From: Elusimicrobiota bacterium
GTDB taxonomy: Bacteria; Elusimicrobiota; Elusimicrobia; FEN-1173
Direction: 5' to 3'
DNA length: 64,000 nucleotides
Assembly (NCBI GenBank): GCA_016715645.1
Contig: JADJZR010000012.1
Coordinates: 1 to 64,000, forward strand
The notes under the pieces were generated by a model, which saw only the letters and a program-made list of their open reading frames with translations, had not been told where the DNA came from and ran no database searches. Both the position numbers and the translations under genes were made by a program. Below, piece by piece: positions 17,617 to 26,056 of this stretch; within the stretch, counting starts at the first letter, position 1, and each line of letters opens with the position of its first letter.

Positions 17617-18921
17617 ATGCGCGCTCAACTGGGTTTGGGGTTGTTCCTTATGACCGCCGCTTTCGCCACCGCCCGGGCTGAGGGGATCACGGTGAAGGTG
17701 TTTGCCAACGGCCTTAAATGGATCCACCGACCTGTGACACACAACCGCATTATGGCGTTTCAGCTGTTTATACCGGGCGGGGCCATTTTGGAACCGGAAC
17801 CCTTGTCCGGCGTGACACAACTGATGGCGTCGACCATGGTGAAAGGCACAATCCACCGGTCGGCTTTGGAGCTGGCCCAGGAAATGGAATTGTTGGGCGC
17901 CTCTTTTGGATTGGACGCTCAGCCCGACGTGCTGGCCGCGGGGGGGCAAGTCATCATCGACAAATGGGCTCCCACGTTTGATGTGTTTGAAGATGTTCTT
18001 CTCTATCCCTCCTTCCCCCAAGAGGAAGTGGACAAAGAGCGGGAAGCCCTGCTCAACGCGTTGAAAACAAAAGATGAGCACATTTTCTCAGTGGCCGAAG
18101 AACTGTTTCGGCGGGAAATGTTCGGCGCCCATCCCTACGGCCGGCCCGACGAAGGAACCGAGGAAAGCGTGGCCCAAATCACCCGGGACCAGTTGCGCGA
18201 TTGGCACCGGGAACGGGTGTCGCCCCGGGGAGCGGTGTTGGTGACCGTCGGGCGTGTTCCGATGGGCCCGTTGACGCGACGGGTTGAGAAATTTGCCAAA
18301 GCGTGGACAAGCCCGGGCGGGTCGGCCCTTCCCGTGGCGCCCATCGCGTATCCGTCCAAAGTCCGGTCCGCCCAGGGGGAAGGAAAATTCGAACAGGCGT
18401 ATTTGATGGTGGGATATCCCGCCCCCGCGGTGTCCAGCGATGATTATCCCGCCATGAAACTGGTGAACGCTCTGTTGGGCGGGGGAATGAGTTCCCCCTT
18501 GTTTCAGTCGGTTCGTGAGGAAGGTTCTTTGGCTTACGAGGTATCGTCGTTTTATCCCTCCCGCAAGGCCGGTAGCGCGTTTGTTGTCTACGCGGGCATG
18601 GACCCCCACAACTTACATTTGGCCGAACAAAAAGTCCGATCCGTTTTGGCGGACTTCGCCGCCCAACCGCCTTCTCCGCAAGATTTAGAAGACGCGAAAA
18701 CCTACATCCGGGGCCACTACTTGATGGACCACCAAACCAATGGCCGGATCGCCTGGTATTTGGGCTGGTGGGAAATTTTGGGCAAGGGATATGCCTACGA
18801 TACGGTTTACCCCGATGTGATTTCATCGTTGACCACTGAGACTATTCACCGAATTTCCCGCGACCTTTTCGCTCATCCTTCCGTGACGGTTCACGTCATT
18901 AATAAGCCCGCTAAAAATTAG
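17617..18921 (+). CDS. M16 family peptidase-like protein, non-catalytic partner
   Basis: About 434 residues from ATG 17617, chosen because it gives a clean signal peptide (MRAQLGLGLFLMTAAFATARA). The position that holds HxxEH in active M16 enzymes reads TQLMASTMVKG, so the zinc site is absent. The C-terminal part has LLGGGMSSPLFQSVREEGSLAY, the substrate-binding region of the family. Together with the preceding gene it should form an active/inactive heterodimer. The stop is followed almost at once by the peptide-binding lipoprotein gene. Confidence 0.88.
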   Translation: MRAQLGLGLFLMTAAFATARAEGITVKVFANGLKWIHRPVTHNRIMAFQLFIPGGAILEPEPLSGVTQLMASTMVKGTIHRSALELAQEMELLGASFGLDAQPDVLAAGGQVIIDKWAPTFDVFEDVLLYPSFPQEEVDKEREALLNALKTKDEHIFSVAEELFRREMFGAHPYGRPDEGTEESVAQITRDQLRDWHRERVSPRGAVLVTVGRVPMGPLTRRVEKFAKAWTSPGGSALPVAPIAYPSKVRSAQGEGKFEQAYLMVGYPAPAVSSDDYPAMKLVNALLGGGMSSPLFQSVREEGSLAYEVSSFYPSRKAGSAFVVYAGMDPHNLHLAEQKVRSVLADFAAQPPSPQDLEDAKTYIRGHYLMDHQTNGRIAWYLGWWEILGKGYAYDTVYPDVISSLTTETIHRISRDLFAHPSVTVHVINKPAKN

Positions 18922-18930
18922 TCATTGACG

Positions 18931-20571
18931 ATGGACATTTCCTTCCCGAATCGAATTTCCTGGTTATCGGGGGTGGCGGTTATTGGATTGTTGACCGCGG
19001 GATGCGGGCAAGACCCGATTCCTGAACCGGCTCTTTCCGCCGCGTCCGAATCGCCCGTGACCGGGGACACCTATGTGGAAGCGTCTTTGGGCGACCCCTC
19101 CCGCCTCAACCCCCTGCTCGCGTCGGATTCGGCGTCCGGTTCCGTCAACAGCTACGTGTTTAACGGGTTGGTCAAATACGACCGGGATTTGAAACTGGTG
19201 GGCGATTTGGCGGAGTCCTGGGACGTCCGCCGCAACGGATTGGAAATTGTGTTCCACTTACGTTCAAACGTGAAGTGGCACGACGGAGCGCCCTTCACCG
19301 CCGATGATGTGGTGTTTACCTACGAGCGGTTGGTGGATCCCAAGGTGATGACACCCTACGGGTCCGATTTCGCGCTGGTCAAGTCTGTCACCGCCCTGGA
19401 CGATCACACGGTTCGGGTGGAATACAAAGAACCGTTCGCCCCCGCTCTTGAATCCTGGGGAATCGGCATGGTCCCGCGCCACGTGTTCGTCGGGAAAGAT
19501 TTTAACACCCATCCCGCCAACCGCGCTCCGATCGGAACGGGTCCTTACCGGTTCGTTCAGCTCAAAACCGACGAAAAAACTGTTCTCGCGGCCAACCCCG
19601 ATTATTTTGAAGGGCGGCCTTACATCGACCGCGTGATTGTGCGGGTGATCCCGGACAGTTCCGTCCAATTTTTGGAAATGCGCAACCAGTCCATCGATAC
19701 CATGGGCCTTCGGCCAGACCAATACAGGGCCTACGACGCCTTTTTTATGAATCATCGGAAATTTCGTTATCCTTCCTTCAGCTACACCTTTTTCGGGTTC
19801 AATTTGACCCGGCCCATGTTCCACGATGTTCGAGTACGACGGGCGTTGGCCATGGCGTTGGACAAAAGAGAAATTATCGATGGTGTCTTGATGGGGTATG
19901 GGCGGTCAGCCACGGGGCCGTTTCCGCCCTCTTCCTGGGCGTTTGATCCGACCGTTCCGGAGGTGCCTTTCGATCCAGGGAGGGCGAAGGCCCTCTTGGC
20001 AGAGGCCGGGTGGGGCGATACCGATGGCGACGGTGTTCTGGATAAAAACGGGAGCCCGTTCGCCTTTACCGTCATCACCAACCAAGGCAACAAAATGCGT
20101 GAACAAACCGCCCTCATTTTGCAGGCCCACTTGGCCCGGGTGGGCGTGCGGGTGGATATTCGGGTTCTGGAATGGTCTTCGTTTATCCATGATTTCGTCG
20201 ACAAGGGAAACTTTGACGCTTTGATTTTAGGGTGGAATTTGGGGCGGGATCCGGACCAATACCTCATATGGCATTCCAGTCAGCGGGGGGAGGGGCGTTA
20301 CAATTTTGTGGGTTACGACAATCCTGAAACCGATCGGTTGTGGGAACAGGGTCGGCGGACCTTTGATCTTGACCAACGGCGCGCGGTCTACCAAAAAATC
20401 CATCGGCTGTTGGCCGAGGACATGCCCTACATTTTCCTCTATTACCCGGAATCCCTGCCCGTGGTTCACCGACGGTTCCAAAACGTGGAAACCGCACCCG
20501 CGGGAATTGGCTGGAACTTCCGGGAATGGTTTGTGCCTTGGTCCCTTCAACGATACAGGTTGGCATCCTAA
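18931..20571 (+). CDS. Oligopeptide ABC transporter substrate-binding lipoprotein (SBP family 5)
   Basis: 546 residues from ATG 18931; a TTG two codons upstream is possible. The lipobox LLTAGC puts the acylated Cys at about residue 25, so the mature protein is a lipoprotein. Family 5 (OppA/DppA) hallmarks are LNPLLASDSASG, GLVKYDRDLKLVGDLAESW, FHLRSNVKWHDGAPFTADDV and RRALAMALDKREII. An acidic DTDGDGVLDKNG segment inside it resembles a calcium loop and is common in this family. It captures peptides for the permease genes that follow. Its TAA overlaps the next ATG. Confidence 0.92.
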   Translation: MDISFPNRISWLSGVAVIGLLTAGCGQDPIPEPALSAASESPVTGDTYVEASLGDPSRLNPLLASDSASGSVNSYVFNGLVKYDRDLKLVGDLAESWDVRRNGLEIVFHLRSNVKWHDGAPFTADDVVFTYERLVDPKVMTPYGSDFALVKSVTALDDHTVRVEYKEPFAPALESWGIGMVPRHVFVGKDFNTHPANRAPIGTGPYRFVQLKTDEKTVLAANPDYFEGRPYIDRVIVRVIPDSSVQFLEMRNQSIDTMGLRPDQYRAYDAFFMNHRKFRYPSFSYTFFGFNLTRPMFHDVRVRRALAMALDKREIIDGVLMGYGRSATGPFPPSSWAFDPTVPEVPFDPGRAKALLAEAGWGDTDGDGVLDKNGSPFAFTVITNQGNKMREQTALILQAHLARVGVRVDIRVLEWSSFIHDFVDKGNFDALILGWNLGRDPDQYLIWHSSQRGEGRYNFVGYDNPETDRLWEQGRRTFDLDQRRAVYQKIHRLLAEDMPYIFLYYPESLPVVHRRFQNVETAPAGIGWNFREWFVPWSLQRYRLAS

Positions 20572-21557
20572 TGGGTGCGTTCCTTTTTCGCCGTTTCGCG
20601 TTGACCCTTGTCACATTGCTGGGTATTACGTTGATGACATTTTTGGTCATGCGCATTGCGCCCGGGGGATTGACCGCCGGGACGACGGATTTGAGCGCCC
20701 GGGTGTCGGCCCACGAACAGCGCAAAAAGTTTGCGGCCCTCTACGATTTGGACAAGCCCTGGTACGTTCAGTATGGCCGTTGGTTGAAACGTCTGTCCCG
20801 GTTGGATTTCGGGCGTTCCTTCAAGGACGACCGGCCGGTGTTGGAAAAAATTAGCGAACGGTTGCCGAACACCCTTTTGTTGAACGTATTATCGTTGGGG
20901 CTCGTTTTCTTTGTGGCGGTTCCCCTCGGCATTTTGGCCGCTGTCAAACAAAACACCGTTTGGGACCGGGCCGTTTCGGCCTTGGTTTTTATCGGGTTTT
21001 CGGCGCCGACCTTTTGGTTGGCGTTGATGTTGATGATGTTGTTCGGGGTCACCTTAGGATGGCTTCCCTTATCCGGTTTGCACGCGCTCAACGCTGATGA
21101 GCTGTCGGCAACCTCCTCTGTGTTGGACATGGCCCGCCACCTGGTTTTGCCGGTTCTGATTTCGGCTTTTGCCGGGTTGGCGGGGTTGTCGCGGTTTGTG
21201 CGCAACGGACTGTTGGAAGTGGTTCGCCAAGATTACGTCCGCACCGCCCGGGCCAAGGGGTTGCCGGAATCCCGGGTGATTTTTCGTCATGCCCTTCGCA
21301 ACGCGCTGATCCCCGTGGTCACCCTGTTGGGCCTTTCGTTGCCGGATTTGATCGGTGGAGGATTTATTTTTGAAACCATTTTTGCTTTTCCCGGCATGGG
21401 TCGGCTGGGGTTTGATGCCGTGATGGCACGGGACTTTCCCGTGGTCATGGGCGTGGGGACCATCGCCGCTTTCTTGACGTTGGCGGGCAACCTGTTGGCG
21501 GACGTGACGTATGCCCTTGTCGATCCGCGTATTCGCTTGGCCGGGAAACATCGCTGA
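20571..21557 (+). CDS. Oligopeptide ABC transporter permease (OppB/DppB type)
   Basis: 328 residues. The ATG overlaps the previous stop (TAATG). The first membrane helix (FALTLVTLLGITLMTFLVMRI) is followed by the periplasmic region typical of OppB and five more helices. The EAA-type cytoplasmic loop is YVRTARAKGLPESRVIFRHALRNA, shown here as the segments DYVRTARAKGL and HALRNALIP. It forms the membrane channel with the next gene product. The ATG of the next gene overlaps this stop (TGATG). Confidence 0.93.
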   Translation: MGAFLFRRFALTLVTLLGITLMTFLVMRIAPGGLTAGTTDLSARVSAHEQRKKFAALYDLDKPWYVQYGRWLKRLSRLDFGRSFKDDRPVLEKISERLPNTLLLNVLSLGLVFFVAVPLGILAAVKQNTVWDRAVSALVFIGFSAPTFWLALMLMMLFGVTLGWLPLSGLHALNADELSATSSVLDMARHLVLPVLISAFAGLAGLSRFVRNGLLEVVRQDYVRTARAKGLPESRVIFRHALRNALIPVVTLLGLSLPDLIGGGFIFETIFAFPGMGRLGFDAVMARDFPVVMGVGTIAAFLTLAGNLLADVTYALVDPRIRLAGKHR

Positions 21558-22384
21558 TGTGGCGCTTTTACGGAAGACGTTTCCTGGCCAACCGTCTGGC
21601 GTTGGCCGGTGCTTCGGTGCTCCTTTTTCTTGGGTTGGCGGCGGTGGGGGCGCCGGTGTTGTCACGGACCGATCCCAACCAACAGCGGCTGACTGAACGG
21701 CTCATGCCGCCGTCGGTTCACCATCTCTTGGGAACCGACGATTTGGGCCGGGACGTGGCCGCTCGGATGTTGCACGGCGGGCGGGTGTCTCTGCGCGTGG
21801 GGTTGGTGGCGGTGGGAATTTCTGTGATCATCGGCACGTGGGTGGGCGTGACCGCCGGTTTTTTCGGCGGGTGGGTGGACGGCCTTCTTATGCGGGTGGT
21901 GGACATTATGCTGTGTTTTCCAACCCTCTTTTTGATCCTGATGGTCATCGCGTTTTTGGATCCGAGCCTGTGGACCGTCATGACGGTTATTGGCATGACC
22001 TCCTGGCCCGGGTTGGCCCGGTTGGTTCGGGGGGAAACATTGAGTTTGCGGGAACGGGATTTTGTTTGGGCCGCTCGCGGGTTGGGGTTGTCGGCCCCGC
22101 GCATTGTGCTGGTTCATCTCCTGCCCAACCTGGTGGTTCCTATCCTTGTCTCCGCCACGTTGGGCGTAGGAAGCGCGATCTTAACCGAGTCGGCCCTTTC
22201 GTTTCTGGGGTTGGGGGTTCAGCCGCCCATGGCATCGTGGGGAAACATTTTAACCAGCGGAAAAGATTATTTGCATGTGGCGTGGTGGTTGTCGGTGTTT
22301 CCAGGGGTGGCCATTTTGGTGACCGTGTTGGCGTTGAATTTGTTGGGCGAAGGCTTGCGTGATGTGTTGGATCCTCGCTCGTGA
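21557..22384 (+). CDS. Oligopeptide ABC transporter permease (OppC/DppC type)
   Basis: 275 residues with the OppC N-terminal helix, the HLLGTDDLGRDVAARML motif characteristic of DppC/OppC, six predicted helices, and the EAA loop around FVWAARGLGLSAPRIVLVH. It pairs with the preceding permease. The stop overlaps the GTG of the ATPase gene (GTGA). Intact. Confidence 0.93.
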   Translation: MWRFYGRRFLANRLALAGASVLLFLGLAAVGAPVLSRTDPNQQRLTERLMPPSVHHLLGTDDLGRDVAARMLHGGRVSLRVGLVAVGISVIIGTWVGVTAGFFGGWVDGLLMRVVDIMLCFPTLFLILMVIAFLDPSLWTVMTVIGMTSWPGLARLVRGETLSLRERDFVWAARGLGLSAPRIVLVHLLPNLVVPILVSATLGVGSAILTESALSFLGLGVQPPMASWGNILTSGKDYLHVAWWLSVFPGVAILVTVLALNLLGEGLRDVLDPRS

Positions 22385-23469
22385 GCCTTTTAACCGTCGA
22401 GGATCTGTTTGTGGAATATCGGCACGGCGCGCGGCGTGTTCCGGCGGTGCGCCATGTGTCGTTTTCTCTGAAAGAAGGGGAGTGTTTGGGCGTGGCGGGC
22501 GAGTCGGGATCCGGTAAATCCACCTTGGCCCTGGCCCTTTTAAAGCTGTTGCCGGATTCGGCTTCTCTCTCGGCTCAGCGGCTTGATTTTGATGGCCGAT
22601 CGGTCTTGGATTTGGCCCCTCGGGAATTGCGGGCTTTGCGCGGCGGGGAGGTCGGGTTTGTTTTTCAAGATCCGTTCTCGGCCCTCAACCCCGTGTTGAC
22701 CGTGGGCGACCAGGTGGACGAAGTGTTGGAATGGCATCGGGGGGGCCGAAACCGCCAACGGGTTTTGGATTTGTTCGCGCAGGTTCGATTGCCGGACCCC
22801 GGCGACCTGTACGGGGCCTATCCCCACCAGCTTTCGGGAGGCCAGCGGCAACGGGTGTGTTTAGCCATGGCCATCGCGTCGAACCCCAAACTGCTCATCG
22901 CCGACGAGCCCACCACCGCGTTGGATGTTACCGTTCAACGTGAAATTTTGAACCTGCTGGACGATTTGCGACGGGACGTAAAGACTCAGGTCCCTCATCC
23001 GCCCCTTCGGGGCACCTTCCCCCAAGAGGGGAAGGAAAACAAAGAATTTCCCTCTCCTCTTGGGAGAGGGCAGGGTGAGGGGCTTGCGCAATTTCGGAGG
23101 AATATGAAAATGGCGTTGATCCTGGTTACCCACAACGTGGGACTGTTGTCGGAACGTTCCGACCGGTTGGCGGTCATGTACGCGGGAGAAATCGTCGAAA
23201 TCGGGCCCACGGCCACGGTGTTGTCGCGCCCAGCCCATCCCTACACCCAGGGGTTGCTGAAATCGCTTCCTCGCTTGTCGGGGACCGACCGGCGTCTTCC
23301 GGCCTTGCCGGGCCAACCGCCGGATCCTAAAGAGTTGCCTTCTGGGTGTCCGTTTCGTGTCCGGTGCCCGTCGTCCTTCGAACGGTGCGTCGTCCATTCG
23401 CCGGCTCTTCGGCCGGTTTTGGATGGGACGGTTCAAGCGGCCTGCCACTTGTTTGGGGACTTCCCATGA
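22381..23469 (+). CDS. Oligopeptide ABC transporter ATPase (OppD/DppD type) with repeat-encoded insertion
   Basis: 362 residues from a GTG overlapping the previous stop. Walker A is GESGSGKST, the signature LSGGQRQR, Walker B LLIADEPTTALD, and the H-loop VTHN. The C-terminal oligopeptide-transporter domain has its Cys-rich end (SGCPFRVRCPSSFERC), which binds an Fe-S cluster or metal in some homologues. Between Walker B and the H-loop, where relatives have only a short linker, about 39-42 extra residues (roughly 200-240) are encoded by a copy of the dispersed palindromic repeat, in frame and without a stop. Whether the protein tolerates this is unknown. The insertion point lies on the helix before the H-loop strand. 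Confidence 0.92.
   Translation: MSLLTVEDLFVEYRHGARRVPAVRHVSFSLKEGECLGVAGESGSGKSTLALALLKLLPDSASLSAQRLDFDGRSVLDLAPRELRALRGGEVGFVFQDPFSALNPVLTVGDQVDEVLEWHRGGRNRQRVLDLFAQVRLPDPGDLYGAYPHQLSGGQRQRVCLAMAIASNPKLLIADEPTTALDVTVQREILNLLDDLRRDVKTQVPHPPLRGTFPQEGKENKEFPSPLGRGQGEGLAQFRRNMKMALILVTHNVGLLSERSDRLAVMYAGEIVEIGPTATVLSRPAHPYTQGLLKSLPRLSGTDRRLPALPGQPPDPKELPSGCPFRVRCPSSFERCVVHSPALRPVLDGTVQAACHLFGDFP
22978..23095 (-). repeat. Dispersed palindromic repeat, copy 2, translated within the oppD-like gene
   Basis: Same family as 24262-24396 but inverted. The ends GTAAAGACTCAGGTCCC (left) and GGGGCTTGCGCAATTTC (right) are related to the terminal arms of the other copy. Inside are the two family hairpins, CCTTCCCCCAAGAGGGGAAGG and CCCTCTCCTCTTGGGAGAGGG (the latter one base over a 20-base quote if joined; it spans about 23050-23070). 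The flanking codons for RRDVK and RRNMK are similar and may reflect a duplicated or imperfectly restored target. Confidence 0.8.
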
Positions 23470-24233
23470 AACCTCTTTTAGAAGTGAACAACCTGTGCAA
23501 AACGTTTCCCGTGCGGGGCGGCCTTTTTCAGGGTCGGCGCGAAGAGGTGCGGGTGTTGGACGGTGTGTCGATTTCGGTGCAGGAAGGGGAGTCGGTGGGG
23601 CTGGTGGGGGAAAGCGGGTCCGGAAAAACCACCTTGGCCCGTGTGATCGCGGGATTTTTATCCCCGACGGCCGGCGACGTTCGGTGGGAGGGACAGCCCC
23701 AATCTTCATTTCCCCGACGGCAATGGGCGGGGCGAGTGCAGATGGTGTTTCAAGATCCGTCCGCGTCGCTCAACCCCAAACTGTCGGTGGGAACCTTGAT
23801 TCAAGAGGCCCTGTCGGTGGCGGAGGTCTCGGCTCGGACAGTGGAGTCGGTTTTGTCCGACGTGGGTATGCCCTCGGATGGGAGCGGGCTTTATCCCCAC
23901 CAATTTTCCGGCGGGCAAAAACAGCGCATCGCCATTGCACGGGCCTTGGCTGTGGGATCGAGGTTGTTGATCGCTGATGAACCCGTGTCAGCGTTGGATT
24001 TATCCATCCAGGCTCAAATTTTAAATTTGTTGGCGGACCTCAAAGAAAAGTGGGGATTATCTTTGATCCTGATCAGCCACGATTTGACCGTGGTGCGCCA
24101 AATGACCGATCGGGTGGTGATCCTCGATCGGGGGCGTGTGGTTGAAACCGGCCCGACGCAAACGGTGCTCGGGTCTCCCCAAAGCCGTGTGACCCAGGTG
24201 TTGTTGGACGCGGTGCCTAAGTTGTTGAGGTAA
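23466..24233 (+). CDS. Oligopeptide ABC transporter ATPase (OppF/DppF type)
   Basis: 255 residues from ATG 23466, overlapping the previous stop. Walker A GESGSGKTT, signature FSGGQKQR, Walker B LLIADEPVSALD and switch His in SHDL are all present. It ends about 60-70 residues shorter than many OppF proteins because the C-terminal oligopeptide-binding extension is absent, which occurs naturally in part of the family. It completes a five-gene importer (binding protein, two permeases, two ATPases), all in one operon. Confidence 0.92.
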   Translation: MKPLLEVNNLCKTFPVRGGLFQGRREEVRVLDGVSISVQEGESVGLVGESGSGKTTLARVIAGFLSPTAGDVRWEGQPQSSFPRRQWAGRVQMVFQDPSASLNPKLSVGTLIQEALSVAEVSARTVESVLSDVGMPSDGSGLYPHQFSGGQKQRIAIARALAVGSRLLIADEPVSALDLSIQAQILNLLADLKEKWGLSLILISHDLTVVRQMTDRVVILDRGRVVETGPTQTVLGSPQSRVTQVLLDAVPKLLR

Positions 24234-24249
24234 TAGAAAGGAGAATTTT

Positions 24250-24405
24250 ATGAAAGATAGGGTAACTGCTCAGGTCCCTCACCCTGCCCTCTCCCAAGAG
24301 GAGAGGGAAAACTTTGTTTTCCTTCCCCTCTTGGGGGAAGGTGCTCCGAAGGGGGCATTCGCCCCCGAGGAGCGGATGGGGGACCTGCGCAGTTACAAAA
24401 GATGA
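24250..24405 (+). CDS. 51-codon leader ORF made almost entirely of the palindromic repeat
   Basis: Begins MKDRVTAQVPHPALSQEE and ends GDLRSYKR, then TGA at 24403-24405. The ATG at 24250 has an excellent AAAGGAG site at 24237-24243. The repeat copy 24262-24396 is 135 bases, exactly 45 codons, and is open in this frame. The TGA overlaps the ATG of the next gene as ATGA, which itself has no good ribosome site, so this ORF may serve to couple translation into the nucleotidyltransferase. It could be the 5' end of the original gene, disrupted by the repeat. Expression as a peptide is unproven. Confidence 0.5.
   Translation: MKDRVTAQVPHPALSQEERENFVFLPLLGEGAPKGAFAPEERMGDLRSYKR
24262..24396. mobile_element. 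Dispersed palindromic repeat, copy 3 (most complete)
   Basis: The terminal arms GTAACTGCTCAGGTCCC (24262-24278) and GGGACCTGCGCAGTTAC (24380-24396) are inverted repeats with one mismatch in 17. Between them are hairpins CCCTCTCC-CAAGA-GGAGAGGG and CCTTCCCC-TCTT-GGGGGAAGG, and a third, GGGGGC-ATTC-GCCCCC. This is the best view of the family's full structure: 135 bases with no transposase, consistent with a MITE or REP-like element. Confidence 0.8.
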
Positions 24406-25799
24406 ATCAATTGATCAAAGGGTGTCCGCCGGAGTCGTGGTTGGTGGGCGGGTTTTTACGCGATGCGTGGTTGGGGCGGCCCACCTCGGACGCGGATGTG
24501 GTGGTTGCGGGCGATGCGAAAAATGCGGCCCGTCGGTTCGCGGCGGCCCAGGGAGGGCATTTTTTCCCCTTAGACGAAGAGCGGGGAACCTACCGGGTCG
24601 TGTTGACAGGGTCCCATGGAAAAATTGTTTTTGATTTCTGCCAACGGCAGGGAAAAACCATCGAGAACGACCTACAAAAAAGGGATTTCACCATCAATGC
24701 CATGGGCCTTTCCGTTCTTCATTGGGGCGACCCGAACTGGAAAAAAAAGGTGCTGGATCCCACCGGGGCCATAGCGGATTTGCAACGGAAGAAAATTCGC
24801 CGAATTTCGGCCGCTAATCTTAAAGAGGATCCGTTGCGGATTCTGCGCGCGTTTCGGTTTATGGCCGAGTTGGGGTTTGGCTTCACACCGGAGACCTGGT
24901 CCGACGTTAAAAAGGCTGGACCCTGGTTGAAGCGAAGCTCGCCGGAACGGGTTCGGGAAGAAATTCTCTATTTGCTGGCTTCTCCCAGAGCGGCCGACAC
25001 GTTGCGGGAAATGGATCGGGCCGGGGTGTTGGCGGTGGTGTTTCCGGAAGTGGAACCCTTGCGCCGGACCGGGTTTGATTATTACGGAAAGGGGGGCGTG
25101 TTGACCCACTCGATCGCCGCCGTGGGATCGTTGGAGAAATTATTGACGGAACTTCCCCGGCAATTTCCGCCTTTTCACAAAGAACTCACGGCCTACTTAA
25201 ATGAAGTGGTGGGCCAGCATCCGCGATACGCCCATTTGAAACTGGTGGAACTGTTCCACGACATCGGCAAACCCGCCACCGCCAAGAAAGAAGGAGACAA
25301 ACTGCACTTTTATGGCCACGACGCGGTGGGTGCGCGAATGGTTGAAAAGATCGCCGCCCGGCTTCGGTTTTCGTCCAACGAGACGCGGTCGATTTCCCGT
25401 CAGGTGGGGGCCCATATGCGGCCGGGAAATTTGGGCCATCAACCGGTGTTGTCCGATCGGGCCATCTACCGGTTTTTTCGGGATTTGGAAGGAGACGCGG
25501 TGGGTTTGTTGATCGTGGCGTTGGGAGACCATTTCACCTATTTGTCCCCGCGGGCGAGAAACGGGCGAAAAGATCCTGTTTACCGGACCATTCGGAAATT
25601 GTTGGAGACGTATTTCCTTAAACGCGCGTCGGTGGAACCGCCCAAAATCGTTGACGGAAACGATGTGATGAAGGCGCTGAAACTTAAACCGGGGCCCGAG
25701 GTGGGCCGGCTGTTGGCCGCGGTGAGGGAAGCCCAGGCCGCCGGCGAAGTTAAATCAAAAAAGGAAGCTCTGGCCCTGGCCAAAACCCTTTTGGCGTGA
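24402..25799 (+). CDS. CCA-adding / poly(A) polymerase-family nucleotidyltransferase with HD domain
   Basis: 465 residues. The class II nucleotidyltransferase head has LVGGFLRDAWLG, the metal-binding SDADVVV, then LQKRDFTINAMG and LKEDPLRILRAFRF, which are the RNA-binding and ERhxxExxhhh-type motifs. A C-terminal HD domain has FHDIGKPAT and a later HDAVGARM, as in bacterial enzymes that combine CCA addition with phosphohydrolase activity. Repair or synthesis of tRNA CCA ends is expected; this is needed here because the two tRNA-Pro genes and the tRNA-Arg gene do not encode CCA. The ATG lies only five bases after a mobile repeat and has a weak upstream site, so translation may depend on the 24250 leader ORF. 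Confidence 0.88.
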   Translation: MNQLIKGCPPESWLVGGFLRDAWLGRPTSDADVVVAGDAKNAARRFAAAQGGHFFPLDEERGTYRVVLTGSHGKIVFDFCQRQGKTIENDLQKRDFTINAMGLSVLHWGDPNWKKKVLDPTGAIADLQRKKIRRISAANLKEDPLRILRAFRFMAELGFGFTPETWSDVKKAGPWLKRSSPERVREEILYLLASPRAADTLREMDRAGVLAVVFPEVEPLRRTGFDYYGKGGVLTHSIAAVGSLEKLLTELPRQFPPFHKELTAYLNEVVGQHPRYAHLKLVELFHDIGKPATAKKEGDKLHFYGHDAVGARMVEKIAARLRFSSNETRSISRQVGAHMRPGNLGHQPVLSDRAIYRFFRDLEGDAVGLLIVALGDHFTYLSPRARNGRKDPVYRTIRKLLETYFLKRASVEPPKIVDGNDVMKALKLKPGPEVGRLLAAVREAQAAGEVKSKKEALALAKTLLA

Positions 25800-25812
25800 T
25801 AGAATTTCGGTT

Positions 25813-25882
25813 CAGCGGTAAACCTGAGCGGTTGTCCCTCGTGGAACGGGACTCCCGAAAGATCAGCGGAAAACCTTAGCGG
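25813..25882 (+). repeat. Duplicated 5' flank of tRNA-Gly
   Basis: CAGCGGTAAACCTGAGCGG (25813-25831) recurs as CAGCGGAAAACCTTAGCGG (25864-25882), 17 of 19 identical and 51 bases apart. The last four bases of the second copy are the first bases of tRNA-Gly, so the upstream copy looks like a duplicated tRNA 5' junction. Confidence 0.6.
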
Positions 25883-25952
25883 GTGTGGTTCAATGGTAGA
25901 ATGCGAGCTTCCCAAGCTTGAGACGAGGGTTCGATTCCCTTCACCCGCTCCA
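25879..25952 (+). tRNA. tRNA-Gly (anticodon CCC)
   Basis: The full cloverleaf can be drawn: acceptor GCGGGTG/CACCCGC, D arm, anticodon stem CGAGC/GCTTG with loop TTCCCAA, T arm GAGGG-TTCGATT-CCCTT, discriminator T and an encoded CCA (25950-25952). It is the only tRNA in the window with a genomic CCA. Confidence 0.95.
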
Positions 25953-25968
25953 CTTTTATTTTTCCACT

Positions 25969-26021
25969 TTAACCCGAAATCCTCAGTTGGATCGCGGAAT
26001 TCGACGGAAAATTCGGGTTAA
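25969..26021. repeat. Long-loop inverted repeat after tRNA-Gly
   Basis: TTAACCCGAA (25969-25978) and TTCGGGTTAA (26012-26021) are perfect 10-base complements separated by 33 bases. It could end tRNA transcription poorly (no T-run) or be an operator for the next gene, whose start lies 36 bases further on. Confidence 0.5.
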
Positions 26022-26056
26022 CCTTTGAAAATCCATGGGTTTATAAGGGGAACGCT

